Shown here: piece after piece, positions 37,967-45,637 of the stretch
How positions within the stretch are numbered: position 1 is the stretch's first letter
How the letters are laid out: the number at the start of each line of letters is the position of its first letter
Assembly: GCA_963805325.1 (NCBI GenBank)
Contig: CAWDTS010000014.1
Span: forward strand, 62,001-126,000
Length of the DNA stretch: 64,000 bases
Reading direction: 5' to 3'
Source of the DNA: DASWJZ01 sp963805325
GTDB taxonomy: Bacteria > Pseudomonadota > Alphaproteobacteria > Rhizobiales > Afifellaceae
Notes under the pieces: generated by a model
The model's input: only the letters and a program-made list of their open reading frames with translations
What the model was told of the DNA's origin: nothing
Database searches by the model: none
Position numbers and translations under genes: made by a program

Positions 37967-39286
37967 ATGAGCGGCACCTTCATCGACCGGCTCTGCGACG
38001 CGGTTCTGCACAGTCGGGAAATCGATGCGGCCTCGCGCGCACTGATTTGCAGAGCTGTCGCTGATACGCTTGCAGTGGCGGCGGCCGGCTTCCTGGAGCC
38101 GGTGACGCGCAACGCGCTCTCCGCTTATCCCGGCTCCGGCGCTACGACATGGTCGGGCGAGCCGTGCGAAAGCGGCGAGGCGGCGGTGATGATCAATGCC
38201 ATCGCAGCGCACGCATTGGATTTCGATGACGTCTTCCTGGAGAGCACGACGCACCCGAGCACCGTCATCCTGCCGGCGGTGCTGAGCCTTGCAGTCGATG
38301 CGGAACCGGACGAGATCGTCGCCGCGTTCGCCGCGGGGTTGATAGCCGCGCGGGCCGTCGCGATCCGCGTCGGCCAGGGGCACTACCACAGGGGTTGGCA
38401 CGGCACGGCGACGATCGGCGCTTTTGCGGCGGCCGCCGCGGCAGGGCGGCTCAGGCAACTGGACGAGCGGCAGCTCAGATCGACGTTCGGCCTCGCTGGT
38501 TCGCTTTCCGCCGGCCTCAGGATCAATTTCGGGTCGCAGGCGAAGCCTTGCCATGCGGGCTTCGCGGCGGCCGCTGGTGTCCGCGCGGCGCGGCTTGCCG
38601 CCGCGGGCGTTGACGCCGCGGACGATGTCTTCGCGAAAGGCGGCTTCGCCGACCTCTACAGTGCCGGCGACGGCGAGGCGGAGCCCGGTGACGACGCCTT
38701 TGCCCTTCGCGCCGACCGGCTCTCGGTGAAGCTTTTTCCTTGCTGCTACGCGAGTCATCGACTGATCGGCGCGGCGCTTGATGCGCGACGCGCCCTCGGC
38801 GCGGTGTTCTCCGACCCTGGCATCGAAGTGCGGCTCTCCGTCCCCGCCGGCAGCGTCGAGGTCCTTCGATACGACCGGCCGCAAACGGCGCTCGAGGCGA
38901 AGTTCTCCGGCCCGTTCACCGTGGCGGTGGCTTTGCTGGACGGTGTCCCGACCCTGCAGCATTTCACCGACAATGCCACGCGACGCGAGGACGTTCGCTC
39001 GCTGATGGCCCGGATCGCGATCGAAGAAGATGCGGCGCAGCCGAGCGGCGGCGACATCGCTGCCGGGACGGTGACGCTTGACGTGGACGGCCGCGACGGC
39101 GCGACACGCGCCTCTTTTGAGCGCACGGCGATCCCCGGCTCGCCGGAGGACCCGCCCGCGCAGGCAGATCTGGCGGCCAAGCTGAACGGCTGCCTTTCGC
39201 TCTTTGCGGAGCGGACGGGCCGGACTCTTCCCATCGTCGAGCGCTGCCTCGGATGGCAGGGCGTGGCCGACTGGCTGGGGCGCTAG
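37967..39286 (+). CDS. MmgE/PrpD family protein
   Basis: This is a 439-residue cofactor-independent member of the family that includes 2-methylcitrate dehydratase PrpD and cis-aconitate decarboxylase. MINAIAAHALDFDDVFLESTTHPSTVILPAVLSLA carries the D-D and H-P residues of the active site. GHYHRGWHGTATIGAFAAAAAAGRL and KLFPCCYASHRLIGAALD are also typical. ATG 37967 has GGAGGAAG at ideal spacing. It is the first gene of the island; the downstream lyase suggests a dehydratase role, but the substrate is unknown. Confidence 0.87.
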   Translation: MSGTFIDRLCDAVLHSREIDAASRALICRAVADTLAVAAAGFLEPVTRNALSAYPGSGATTWSGEPCESGEAAVMINAIAAHALDFDDVFLESTTHPSTVILPAVLSLAVDAEPDEIVAAFAAGLIAARAVAIRVGQGHYHRGWHGTATIGAFAAAAAAGRLRQLDERQLRSTFGLAGSLSAGLRINFGSQAKPCHAGFAAAAGVRAARLAAAGVDAADDVFAKGGFADLYSAGDGEAEPGDDAFALRADRLSVKLFPCCYASHRLIGAALDARRALGAVFSDPGIEVRLSVPAGSVEVLRYDRPQTALEAKFSGPFTVAVALLDGVPTLQHFTDNATRREDVRSLMARIAIEEDAAQPSGGDIAAGTVTLDVDGRDGATRASFERTAIPGSPEDPPAQADLAAKLNGCLSLFAERTGRTLPIVERCLGWQGVADWLGR

Positions 39287-39287
39287 C

Positions 39288-39400
39288 GCCTTCTCCATTC
39301 TGACTGAATCAGGATGTGGCTCTATCTCTTTGTTGGAGCGGGGGTCTTTTCCGAAAATCGGCGTCCATTTTCCTGGGTCATGTTCCAGCCCAGCGTTGTC
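39288..39400. repeat. Dispersed intergenic repeat of Hyphomicrobiales type
   Basis: The stretch beginning GCCTTCTCCATTCTGACTGA, continuing with CTCTATCTCTTTGTTGGAGC and TCTTTTCCGAAAATCGG and ending near CATGTTCCAGC follows the layout of a noncoding repeat I recall as abundant in Rhizobiales intergenic regions. It includes the small inverted repeat TCTGACTGAATCAG. Recognition is from memory. The rest of the 329-base spacer to 39615 holds nothing I can name. Confidence 0.5.
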
Positions 39401-39615
39401 AAAGGCTGGTGCGGCTGTTCCCCCCCTGGGACCGGCAGCGGCTAGGAGCCGTCGGCTTGCAAACCCGTCGCCCCCGCCTATAGTGCGCCGCAGCCAGTGG
39501 AATTGAATTCGGTTGTACGGAATTTGCGAGGAGAGCCGAGAGGCTACTTCGATCGCGCGCCGTGCTTTCGGATCGGCCATCTCAGGCATGCCAGCGGCGC
39601 TCAAGGAGACGCGAA

Positions 39616-40611
39616 TTGGACGTTCGGGCGAACGAAATCGAGAGCGTGCTGCGCACGCCGCTTGCGCTGAACGGCAAGGCCGGCGACCGGGTGCTCATCA
39701 TTACCGACACAAACATGCAGCAGGAGCTTTGGGAGGCGCTCTCAGGCGCGGCAAGATCGCTCGACATGGAGCCGATGGTAGCGATCATGACGCCGCGCGC
39801 CACGCATGCCACCAACCCGCCGCGACCGATCATCAGCGCGGCGCTCGACTCCGAGACCGACCTCTGCATCTACCTGACGAGCACGGCGCTGGCGCACGCG
39901 CCGATGACCGAAGAGATGCTGCAGGCGGGCAAGCGCTTCATCCTGATGGAGGAGCTGACCGTAGCCATGCTCGACCCGGACGGCCCGGCGGGCGCCGACT
40001 ACGTCGCCATCAACGCGTTGGGACAGAAGGTGGCGGCGCTGCTCAGCGAGGGGGAGGAAGTTCATATCCGCTGCGACAACGGCACCGACCTGAGCGCAAG
40101 CATCAAGGGGCGCGTCGGGCGATCCGTCGCCGGCATTCCGCTTAAGATGCGGCCGAACGGCGGCGGCGGCTGTGCCTTCCCCGATGGCGAAGCGCATGTC
40201 TGTCCGGTCGAGGGGACGGGCGAGGGCACCGTCGTCTTCGACCTCACCGCCCATTCCGTCGGCGCCATTGCCGAGCCGATCCGGCTGACCGTGGAGAAGG
40301 GGATGGTACGCAAGATCGAAGGCGGCCGCGAAGCGGCGATCTGGCGCGATATCCTTGACCGCTACGGCGATCCCAACAGCTACAATTGCCCCGCTGAGAT
40401 CGCCATCGGACTCAATCCTAAGGTCAAGCCTACGGGGAGCATGCGGACGGACAAGAAGATGTACGGCACGGCGCATGTGGGAATCGGTGACACCGTGACC
40501 CTTGGCGGAACCTGCCACGCCAAGCTGCGTCTCGAGGGCGTGATCAGTCGGCCGGCTATCACTATCGACGGGCGGGAGGTGACGCGCGACGGCAGGATAT
40601 TAATCGCATGA
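39616..40611 (+). CDS. M29 aminopeptidase-like / NicX-family metalloenzyme
   Basis: This is a 331-residue protein of the M29-like fold that also includes 2,5-dihydroxypyridine 5,6-dioxygenase NicX. DRVLIITDTNMQQELWEALSGAARSL starts it; GGGGCAFPDGEAHVCPVEGTGEGTVVFDL and EIAIGLNPKVKPTGSMRTDKKMYGTAHVGIGDTV contain the conserved acidic and histidine positions for metal. TTG 39616 is preferred because AAGGAG lies eight bases before it. It is co-oriented with the aconitase-like genes. Ring-opening dioxygenase, amidase-like or peptidase function cannot be separated from sequence alone. Confidence 0.72.
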   Translation: MDVRANEIESVLRTPLALNGKAGDRVLIITDTNMQQELWEALSGAARSLDMEPMVAIMTPRATHATNPPRPIISAALDSETDLCIYLTSTALAHAPMTEEMLQAGKRFILMEELTVAMLDPDGPAGADYVAINALGQKVAALLSEGEEVHIRCDNGTDLSASIKGRVGRSVAGIPLKMRPNGGGGCAFPDGEAHVCPVEGTGEGTVVFDLTAHSVGAIAEPIRLTVEKGMVRKIEGGREAAIWRDILDRYGDPNSYNCPAEIAIGLNPKVKPTGSMRTDKKMYGTAHVGIGDTVTLGGTCHAKLRLEGVISRPAITIDGREVTRDGRILIA

Positions 40612-40633
40612 ACGGCTCAACGGCCTGTAGACA

Positions 40634-42031
40634 ATGAAACGGACCATTTTTGACAAGGTCTACGACTCGCATCTGGTCGCAAAACGCCGTGATGGCCGTG
40701 ACCTGATCTATGTCGACCGCAACATGGCGCATGATCTGCACACGCCGATCGCCTTTGACCGTCTGGCAAAGGCGGGACGGCGAGTGCGCCGACCGGACCT
40801 GACCTTTGCGGTACTCGACCACTCGCTTTCGGCACGCCGAGGGCCGGGGCGAGAAGGGGATACCCTCTACACGAAGGCCTCGCGCGAGGGGGCGCGGACA
40901 TTCGGGGTGCGCGTCTTCGATCTTGGCGATCCGGAGCAGGGGATTTCGCACGTCGTGGCGCCGGAGCAGGGCATCGCGTTGCCAGGCGCGACCTACGCGT
41001 GCCCCGACAGCCACGCCTGCACCGTGGGCGGACTGGGCGCGCTCGCCTTTGCCTGCGGCACCACCGAGCTTGAGCACGTCTTCGCCACGCAGGTGCTAGC
41101 CGTAAAGCGGCCGAAGACGATGCGTATCCGGCTCGAGGGCCGCCTGCCGGCAGGCGTTTCCGCGAAGGATGTTGTACTGCGAATGATTGCCGAGACGGGC
41201 GTCGCGGTCGGGCGCGGCCACGTCATCGAGTATGCCGGCGAGGTGATCCGCGCTCTGTCGATCGAAGGACGGTTGACCGTCTGTAACATGGCGATCGAGA
41301 TGGGAGCCCGCTCCGGCATCATTGCGCCAGACGATACCACGTTCGAGTGGCTCGCCGGACGGCCCTGGGTGCCGCACGGTCTCGATTGGGATCAGGCCCT
41401 GGCGAGCTGGTGCGACCTCGCCAGCGACGATGATGCGGCCTTCGACGCGGAGCGCGTCATCAACGTTGACGGGCTGGAGCCACAGGTGAGCTGGGGCACG
41501 GATCCGAGCCAGGTGATCAATGTGAGCGACCGCGTGCCCGACCCCGCCATGCAGTCCGGCGATCGCCGTGCCGCAATGGAGCGGGCACTCGCCTATATGG
41601 ACCTCAACCCGGGCGCGCCGATCGAGGGCACGCCGATCAACCGCATCTACATCGGATCTTGCACCAACAGCCGGCTGCCGGATCTGGAGGATGCTGCCGC
41701 GGTGCTGCGTGGGCGCAAAGTGGCAGAAGGCGTGAATGCCTGGGTGGTTCCGGGATCGAGCGCGGTGAAGCGGGAAGCCGAGGCGAGGGGGCTCGACGAA
41801 ATCTTCCGCTCCGCCGGCTTCTTCTGGGGCGAATCGGGGTGTTCCATGTGCGCAGGCGGGATGCTCGATTATGGTGAAGGCGGCGACCGCTGCGTCTCCA
41901 CCACCAACCGCAATTTTGAAGGACGGCAAGGCAAGGGCGTGCGCACGCACCTCGTGAGCCCAGCCATGGCCGCCGCCGCGGCGGTGACCGGAAGGATCAC
42001 CGACGTCCGCCGGCTTCGGGGGGCTCCATGA
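40634..42031 (+). CDS. Isopropylmalate-dehydratase-like large subunit (catabolic paralogue)
   Basis: This is a 465-residue aconitase-superfamily protein. IYIGSCTNSRLPDLEDA and ESGCSMCAGGMLDYGEG supply the [4Fe-4S] cysteines; STTNRNFEGRQGKG and ACPDSHACTVGGLGALAFACGTTELEH are conserved. It differs from the window's true LeuC (VCGDSHTATHGAFGAF, CSMCLAM) and sits with PrpD, lyase and tricarboxylate-transporter genes. A hydro-lyase/isomerase for an imported di- or tricarboxylate is more likely than leucine synthesis. It overlaps the small subunit by ATGA. Confidence 0.88.
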   Translation: MKRTIFDKVYDSHLVAKRRDGRDLIYVDRNMAHDLHTPIAFDRLAKAGRRVRRPDLTFAVLDHSLSARRGPGREGDTLYTKASREGARTFGVRVFDLGDPEQGISHVVAPEQGIALPGATYACPDSHACTVGGLGALAFACGTTELEHVFATQVLAVKRPKTMRIRLEGRLPAGVSAKDVVLRMIAETGVAVGRGHVIEYAGEVIRALSIEGRLTVCNMAIEMGARSGIIAPDDTTFEWLAGRPWVPHGLDWDQALASWCDLASDDDAAFDAERVINVDGLEPQVSWGTDPSQVINVSDRVPDPAMQSGDRRAAMERALAYMDLNPGAPIEGTPINRIYIGSCTNSRLPDLEDAAAVLRGRKVAEGVNAWVVPGSSAVKREAEARGLDEIFRSAGFFWGESGCSMCAGGMLDYGEGGDRCVSTTNRNFEGRQGKGVRTHLVSPAMAAAAAVTGRITDVRRLRGAP

Positions 42032-42660
42032 CACCGTTCAAGTCGGTATCCGGTCCGGCCGCTCCGCTCATCGAAGACGACATCAACACCGACCAGATCG
42101 CTCCCGCGGGTGGCGGCCACAGCCTCAAGCCCGATTATGCTGCGATGCTCTTTCGCAATCGTCGTCTCGACGATGCCGGCGTCGAGGATGCGGACTTCGT
42201 TCTCAACAAGCCGCAGTTCCGCGCCGCCCGGCTGCTGGTGACGGGCCGCAATTTCGGCTGCGGGAGCTCACGCGAGACGGCGGTGTGGAGCGTGGCGGCC
42301 TTTGGTATCCGCTGTGTCATCGCCCGCAGCTTCGCCGACATCTACCGGGAGAACTGCCTGAAGAACGGTGTGCTTCCGGTGGTCCTGCCGGAGGGAGATG
42401 CTGACGCGTTCGAGGCCCTGGCGCTTGCCGATGGCGGATGCGGGGCCTTCACCGCCGACCTCGTGGCGCGGCAAATCGTTACGCCGGATGGCACGGCGTT
42501 CGCCTTCGAAATCCCACCGGAAGATCGTGCGATGCTGCTGGAGGGGCTCGATGATATCGGCATTTCCGAGAAGCACGAGAGCGACATCGCCAAGTGGGAG
42601 GCGGAGACGGCGCGGCAGAGGCCATGGCTGCAGAAGCTACGCGAGGCGGGAGCATCATGA
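42028..42660 (+). CDS. Isopropylmalate-dehydratase-like small subunit (catabolic paralogue)
   Basis: This is a 210-residue swivelling domain partner of the preceding gene. DDINTDQIAPAG, RLLVTGRNFGCGSSRETAVWSVAAFGIRCVIARSFADIYRENCLKNGVLPVVL and EDRAMLLEGLDDIGISEKHESDIAKWE are typical. The REHAPWAL of LeuD is here RETAVWSV, a difference in the substrate-facing loop. Start and stop overlaps (ATGA both sides) show translational coupling with the large subunit and the lyase. Confidence 0.9.
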   Translation: MTPFKSVSGPAAPLIEDDINTDQIAPAGGGHSLKPDYAAMLFRNRRLDDAGVEDADFVLNKPQFRAARLLVTGRNFGCGSSRETAVWSVAAFGIRCVIARSFADIYRENCLKNGVLPVVLPEGDADAFEALALADGGCGAFTADLVARQIVTPDGTAFAFEIPPEDRAMLLEGLDDIGISEKHESDIAKWEAETARQRPWLQKLREAGAS

Positions 42661-43562
42661 GCACACGCGCGACCTGGCGGCGTCTGATCGAATTGCCCGA
42701 ACTCACACTCCTGCCCGGGGCTTACGACGCGCTCTCGGCGCGCCTGATCGAGGCGGCGGGATTCGATGCGCTCGTGGCGGGCGGCTACGCGGCGCTCGGC
42801 GGCATGCTCGCCCAGCCCGACCACGGACAAAGCAACATGCGCGACATTGCCGATCATTACGGACGCATCTGCGACGCGGTCTCCATCCCCGTCTATGTCG
42901 ACGCCGATACCGGGTTCGGCGGTGTGCACAACGTCGCCCAGGCGGTGAAGGCGTTCGAGCGGGCGGGCGTCGCCGGCCTCTTCATCGGCGACCAGGTGTT
43001 TCCCAACCGCTGCGGCTATCTCCCGGGCAAAGAGGTCGTCGCGACGGAGAAGATGCTGGCGAAGCTCTACGCGGCGCTCGATGCGCGCAGCGATCCGGAC
43101 CTCTTCATCGGCGCGCGCACCGACGTCCTCGCGATCGAGGGCGTCGAGGCATCGATCGAGCGCTGCAATCTGTTCATGGAAGCGGGTGCCGACATCGCCA
43201 TGCCGCAGGGCCTCGATACGTATGACGGCATCAAGCGCGCGATGGCCGAGATACCAGGTCCACACATGGCAAACCAGTCGCACGCGGCGGGCAAGCCGAA
43301 GGTCACGCTGGCGGAGCTCGAGACGCTCGGCGTCGCCGCGGTGACCTTTCCGTCCGCGCTGCTCTTCGCCGCCGCCGGGGGCGTCCGGCGGGCGCTGCAG
43401 GCGCTCGCCAGCGACCGCTCGTTCGCCGGCGTTGCCGACGCGCTGATCTCGCTCGACGACTATTACGACGTGGTGGGGCTGAAACCGATGCTCGACCGCG
43501 AGAGGGGCTACGACGACGCGGCGGCGCGGCTGAGCGCGAAGGCGAAAGACGCGGCGGAATAG
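42657..43562 (+). CDS. Isocitrate lyase / PEP mutase family lyase
   Basis: This is a 301-residue TIM-barrel protein. LPGAYDALSARLIEAAGFDALVAGGYAA starts the barrel and VYVDADTGFGG binds Mg2+. The flexible loop reads DQVFPNRCGYLPGKEVV, so the cysteine usual for lyases is kept while the common KKCGH becomes NRCGY. IGARTDVLAIEGVEASIERCNLFMEAGADI follows. Family members cleave isocitrate, 2-methylisocitrate, 2,3-dimethylmalate, oxaloacetate-like acids or PEP-type bonds; the exact substrate cannot be read from this. Confidence 0.88.
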   Translation: MSTRATWRRLIELPELTLLPGAYDALSARLIEAAGFDALVAGGYAALGGMLAQPDHGQSNMRDIADHYGRICDAVSIPVYVDADTGFGGVHNVAQAVKAFERAGVAGLFIGDQVFPNRCGYLPGKEVVATEKMLAKLYAALDARSDPDLFIGARTDVLAIEGVEASIERCNLFMEAGADIAMPQGLDTYDGIKRAMAEIPGPHMANQSHAAGKPKVTLAELETLGVAAVTFPSALLFAAAGGVRRALQALASDRSFAGVADALISLDDYYDVVGLKPMLDRERGYDDAAARLSAKAKDAAE

Positions 43563-43590
43563 CCCTCCGCCGGCGCGTTGCCCGCCGCTC

Positions 43591-45576
43591 TCAAGAGCCG
43601 CCGAACAGCGGGATCACCGGCGTCAGCCATGCCGTGTGCAGCAGCATTCCGTAGAAGGCGAGAAGGAATGCGAGCGTCACCGCGCCGTAGATGATCGCGG
43701 CGCGGAGGCCGAGCTTTCCCCAGAAGATCAGGTAGAGGATCGGATAGGCGGTGAGCGCCAGCGGCTGGCCGAAGAACCAGGCTGCGATGAAAACCCCGAT
43801 GAGCGTGGCGATGAAAAGCGCCGTCTTGGGAAGCATCGCCTCGGTGGCCGTCGTGCGCAGCAGGGCGCCGAAGCCGGCCACGCCCGCTGCGGCGGCGACG
43901 CTTCGCGTCTCGCGCCACAGGAGCACGACGAGGAACACGATCGTCGGGAGCGCGATCACCAGCGGGAACTGCCGCGCGGACGGGCGCCAGCCGAGCGCGG
44001 TCCAGGCGGCGGCGGCGAAGCAGACCAGCAGCACGAATGTGAACGCCGCCGAAAGGACCAGGTCGCCGGCATAGCCTTCGCCGGCGTCCGGCTTCGCGTC
44101 CTTTTGGCTGGCGCGCCAGCTGATGAGCTTCCAGACGAGCGTCGCGACGATGAGGGCGGCGATGATGAGGACGAAGGGGCGCGACATCCAGCCGAACGTG
44201 CCGAAGGCGCGGGTGGACAGGCGGAAGCCGGATTCCATGATCGGGCCGAGGACGAATCCGAGCAGGACCGGAGGCCGCGGCCAGCCGGCGCGCTTCATCC
44301 AAACACCGCCCGCGGCGGCGGCCAGGAGCACGAGCCAGCTGCCGGCATTCGGCATGTCCATCCAGGCGCCCATGAACACCAGGACGATCACCCCCGGCAC
44401 GAGGAAATGGCCGGGAACGAAAGAGATGCGCGCGATCGGCCGGCTGGCGATCATCAGGAGCAGCGCGGCGAGGATGTTGGCGATGATGATCGTCCACACC
44501 ATCGAATAGGTGATGTCGAGCTTCTCCAGCAGCATCTGCTGGCCCGGGTGCAGTCCCTGGATCACCAGCGCGCCGAGGAGGACGGCCATCGAGGCGCTGC
44601 CGGGAATGCCGAAGGCGACCGTCGGGATCAGCGCCCCGCCGCGCACGGCGTTGTTGGCGGCCTCGGGGCCGATGACGCCGCGGATGTCGCCCTTGCCGAA
44701 CATCGACTTGTCCTTGGCGCTCTGCACGGCGTGGCCGTAGGCGATCCAGTCGACGATGGCAGCGCCGAGACCGGGGAGCATGCCGATATAGATGCCGATG
44801 GCGCTGCAGCGGAGAGTGAGACCCCAATGGCGCAGGGCGTCGCGCACGCCCTCCATCATGCCGCCGCCGGAAGACTGGTCGCGCGGGACGGAGGATATGG
44901 AACGGTTGCGCAGCGTGAGCTCCATCACCTCGGGGATCGCGAAGAGGCCGAGCACCAGGGCAACGAGCGGCAGCCCTTCGAGCAGGAACACCTGACCGAA
45001 CCAGTAGCGCGGTATCGGGCTCGCCGGCGCGTAGCCGATCATCGAGATCAGAAGGCCGAGGCCGGCGGAGCACAGGCCCTTCAGCATGGAGGCGCCGGAG
45101 AGGGCACCGACCATGGTCAGCCCGAGAAGCCCGAGCATGAAGAACTCGGGCGAGCCGAAGAGCAGGATGAGCGGCCGGATGACGGGCAGCGAGACGGCGA
45201 GGATCAGCCCGCCGAGGACGCCGCCGATCATCGAGACCGTGTAGGCCGCCCCGAGCGCTCGCTCCGCCTGGCCCTTCTGTGCCAGCGGATAGCCGTCGAT
45301 GACCGTCGCCGCCGCGGATGCGGTGCCCGGCACCCCGAGGAGCACGGCGGACAGGGTGTCGCCGGTCGAGGTGACGGCGTAGAGCGAGAGAAGGAGGGCG
45401 AAGGCGGCCACCGGGTCCATGCCGAAGGTGAAGGGCAGGACGATGACCATGCCGACGATGCCGCTCAGCCCCGGCACGGCGCCGAGCCAGATGCCGAGAA
45501 TGACGCCGAGGCAGAGGAATCCTATGGCCGGCCACTGCAGGACCAGGAGGAGACCGTTCAGGAAGCTGGCGTGCAT
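43591..45576 (-). CDS. Tripartite tricarboxylate transporter permease, TctA-TctB fusion
   Basis: This is a 661-residue inner-membrane protein. The first 500 residues are TctA: LGAVPGLSGIVGMVIVLPFTFGMDP, STGDTLSAVLLGVPGTASAAATVIDGYPLAQKGQAERALGAA, MLPGLGAAIVDWIAYGHA and VAFGIPGSASMAVLLGALVIQGLHPG. The last 150 residues add about four helices (from SAAFTFVLLVCFAAAAW, with GWRPSARQFPLVIAL), which matches the small TctB subunit. TctB is usually separate. It is transcribed from tctC through an intercistronic hairpin, opposite to the lyase gene. Confidence 0.9.
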   Translation of the reverse strand: MHASFLNGLLLVLQWPAIGFLCLGVILGIWLGAVPGLSGIVGMVIVLPFTFGMDPVAAFALLLSLYAVTSTGDTLSAVLLGVPGTASAAATVIDGYPLAQKGQAERALGAAYTVSMIGGVLGGLILAVSLPVIRPLILLFGSPEFFMLGLLGLTMVGALSGASMLKGLCSAGLGLLISMIGYAPASPIPRYWFGQVFLLEGLPLVALVLGLFAIPEVMELTLRNRSISSVPRDQSSGGGMMEGVRDALRHWGLTLRCSAIGIYIGMLPGLGAAIVDWIAYGHAVQSAKDKSMFGKGDIRGVIGPEAANNAVRGGALIPTVAFGIPGSASMAVLLGALVIQGLHPGQQMLLEKLDITYSMVWTIIIANILAALLLMIASRPIARISFVPGHFLVPGVIVLVFMGAWMDMPNAGSWLVLLAAAAGGVWMKRAGWPRPPVLLGFVLGPIMESGFRLSTRAFGTFGWMSRPFVLIIAALIVATLVWKLISWRASQKDAKPDAGEGYAGDLVLSAAFTFVLLVCFAAAAWTALGWRPSARQFPLVIALPTIVFLVVLLWRETRSVAAAAGVAGFGALLRTTATEAMLPKTALFIATLIGVFIAAWFFGQPLALTAYPILYLIFWGKLGLRAAIIYGAVTLAFLLAFYGMLLHTAWLTPVIPLFGGS

Positions 45577-45602
45577 GCGGGAGGTCTTGGGAGGGGCTTA
45601 GA

Positions 45603-45630
45603 GGCGCGTCCGCCGGCCGGCGGACGCGCC
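45603..45630. promoter_or_regulatory. 28-bp perfect palindrome between tctC-like and tctAB-like genes
   Basis: GGCGCGTCCGCCGG is followed directly by its reverse complement. It lies eight bases past the binding-protein stop and about 27 bases before the permease start on the minus strand. There is no T-run. It probably stabilises the binding-protein mRNA or attenuates permease expression. Confidence 0.6.
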
Positions 45631-45637
45631 GTCGAAA

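Noticed and set aside
37551..37967. A minus-strand frame of 138 codons in the spacer before the first PrpD gene
   Set aside because: No ribosome site, no family signal, and its start overlaps the PrpD start region; at most a remnant.
39616..43562. Assignment as the nicotinate dmdAB/dml pathway
   Set aside because: Family membership agrees, but no other nicotinate-pathway genes are visible and the lyase loop differs; the substrate is left open.
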